Source: Streptomyces morookaense (GTDB taxonomy: Bacteria > Actinomycetota > Actinomycetes > Streptomycetales > Streptomycetaceae). From it: DNA of 64,000 nucleotides. The position numbers were made by a program, and so were the translations under genes. This document shows positions 63,447 to 64,000 of the stretch, in pieces. The notes under the pieces were generated by a model. That model was not told where the DNA came from, did not search any database, and saw only the letters and a list, made by a program, of their open reading frames with translations. The number at the start of each line of letters is the position of its first letter. Position 1 is the first letter of the stretch. The stretch spans positions 1-64,000 of the forward strand of contig NZ_JABBXF010000051.1 of the NCBI RefSeq assembly GCF_013030945.1. Reading direction: 5' to 3'.

Positions 63447-64000
63447 ATGCCGGTGACCGACCCGCAGCGCGCCCTGCGCCGACGAGCGCTCGTCGCAGCC
63501 GGCGTACTGGCCCTGACGGGGCTCGTCAGCGCCTTCACCCCCACCGCCCACGCGGCAGCGGCCACAGCGGCAGCGTCACCGCTGCCCGCCCCCACCGGCC
63601 CGTACCCCGTCGGGACGACGACCCGGCACCTCACCGACACCGCACGCCCGGACCCCTGGCACCCGGAGCGGGGGCCCCGCCAGGTGATGGTCAGCTTCTG
63701 GTACCCCGCCGCGCGGGCGCAGTGGCGCACGGCCCAGCGCGTGGCCCCGCACATGGACACCCTCTCCGCCGCCCACTTCGGCTCGGCCAAGGGCGCGGGG
63801 GCGTTCAACTACGGCGTGCCCGTCGGGAGCGTCGACTGGGCCGCCACCCGCACGCACGCCGTCGTGGACGCGCCCGTCGCGCGCGGCACCCGGGTGCGGC
63901 CGGTCGTGCTGTACTCCGCGGGGCTGGGCGACCCGCGCACCTGGAACACCTCGCTCGTGGAGGAGCTCGCCTCGCGCGGCTACGTGGTCGTCACGGTCGA
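63447..64000 (+). CDS. Secreted alpha/beta hydrolase (PAF-acetylhydrolase/lipase-like), truncated by window end
   Basis: The first 184 residues are present. There is a twin-arginine-like or Sec signal peptide (LRRRALVAAGVLALTGLVSA, cleavage near AHA), then TGPYPVGTTTRHLTD and VSFWYPA, typical of the PAF-acetylhydrolase-like family. Later VRPVVLYSAGLGDPRTWN and LASRGYVVVTV form the hydrolase core strand before the nucleophile, which lies outside the window. GGAAGGA precedes ATG 63447. Substrate unknown. Confidence 0.85.
   Translation, partial: MPVTDPQRALRRRALVAAGVLALTGLVSAFTPTAHAAAATAAASPLPAPTGPYPVGTTTRHLTDTARPDPWHPERGPRQVMVSFWYPAARAQWRTAQRVAPHMDTLSAAHFGSAKGAGAFNYGVPVGSVDWAATRTHAVVDAPVARGTRVRPVVLYSAGLGDPRTWNTSLVEELASRGYVVVTV

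Overview
This is chromosomal DNA of a high-GC actinobacterium, almost certainly a Streptomyces. Coding regions show extreme third-position GC, GTG and TTG starts are common, there is a WhiB developmental regulator, and the gene order (ahcY, manA, manB, whiB, fbiAB, LytR-type genes, purKE, ugd, sigma/anti-sigma genes, hut genes) matches what I recall of the S. coelicolor SCO3023-SCO3073 interval. Much of the block also matches, from memory, the Mycobacterium region from sahH through manA, pmmA, whiB2, fbiA-fbiB to purE-purK. No insertion sequence, prophage, CRISPR array or tRNA was seen. The window is a stable core-genome segment.

Layout: 1-252 is the promoter and leader of a ribosomal RNA operon running leftwards out of the window. 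338-5783 holds a hypothetical gene, ahcY and an orphan PTS fructose permease (fruA). 4875-12713 is a leftward set for cation efflux and mannose-phosphate metabolism (manA, SIS protein, Trm112, manB) with DUF3499 and DUF5719 genes. 12710-16399 is a giant membrane glycosyltransferase coupled to DUF5719. 16736-20513 contains whiB, then a cysteine-codon-rich leader ORF, cysteine dioxygenase and the F420 genes fbiA-fbiB. 20555-24184 carries an AlkA-type glycosylase, a GDP-mannose pyrophosphorylase-like gene and a secreted amidase. 24313-34893 is a cell-wall island with five LytR-CpsA-Psr (LCP) ligases and a GT2 glycosyltransferase. 35895-38505 is a three-gene surface-protein operon. 38462-48718 has a peptide transporter, a two-component system, GtrA, purKE, a dipeptidase, ugd and an acyl-CoA dehydrogenase. 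48803-52676 has a partner-switching sigma module, an unusual membrane protein and an F420-type oxidoreductase. 52616-61128 is a hut cluster followed by an HcnABC-like flavoenzyme complex. 61368-64000 has a PLP decarboxylase homologue, a membrane protein and the start of a secreted hydrolase.

How the genes fit together: manA, manB and the pyrophosphorylase would make GDP-mannose, Ugd makes UDP-glucuronate, GT2 and GtrA proteins use polyprenyl sugars, and LCP enzymes attach glycopolymers to peptidoglycan, so the left half is largely an envelope locus. fbiA-fbiB make polyglutamylated F420, and the 52173-52676 protein is a probable F420 user. The hut genes convert urocanate to N-formylglutamate, with an M20 amidohydrolase in the place where a deformylase would be expected.

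Most notable non-genic signals: a short ORF ending in four UGU cysteine codons before cysteine dioxygenase; a 60-nt three-way-junction element between LCP genes; a family of dispersed GCGCCCC/GGGGCGC-GAACTGCGCGA repeats, one of them inside the first codons of the hut amidohydrolase; several promoters that place the -10 six to eight bases before the start codon (probable leaderless mRNAs); and candidate operators and a sigma-B-type promoter at the sigma module. All functional calls come from reading motifs and from recalled family knowledge; no search was run.
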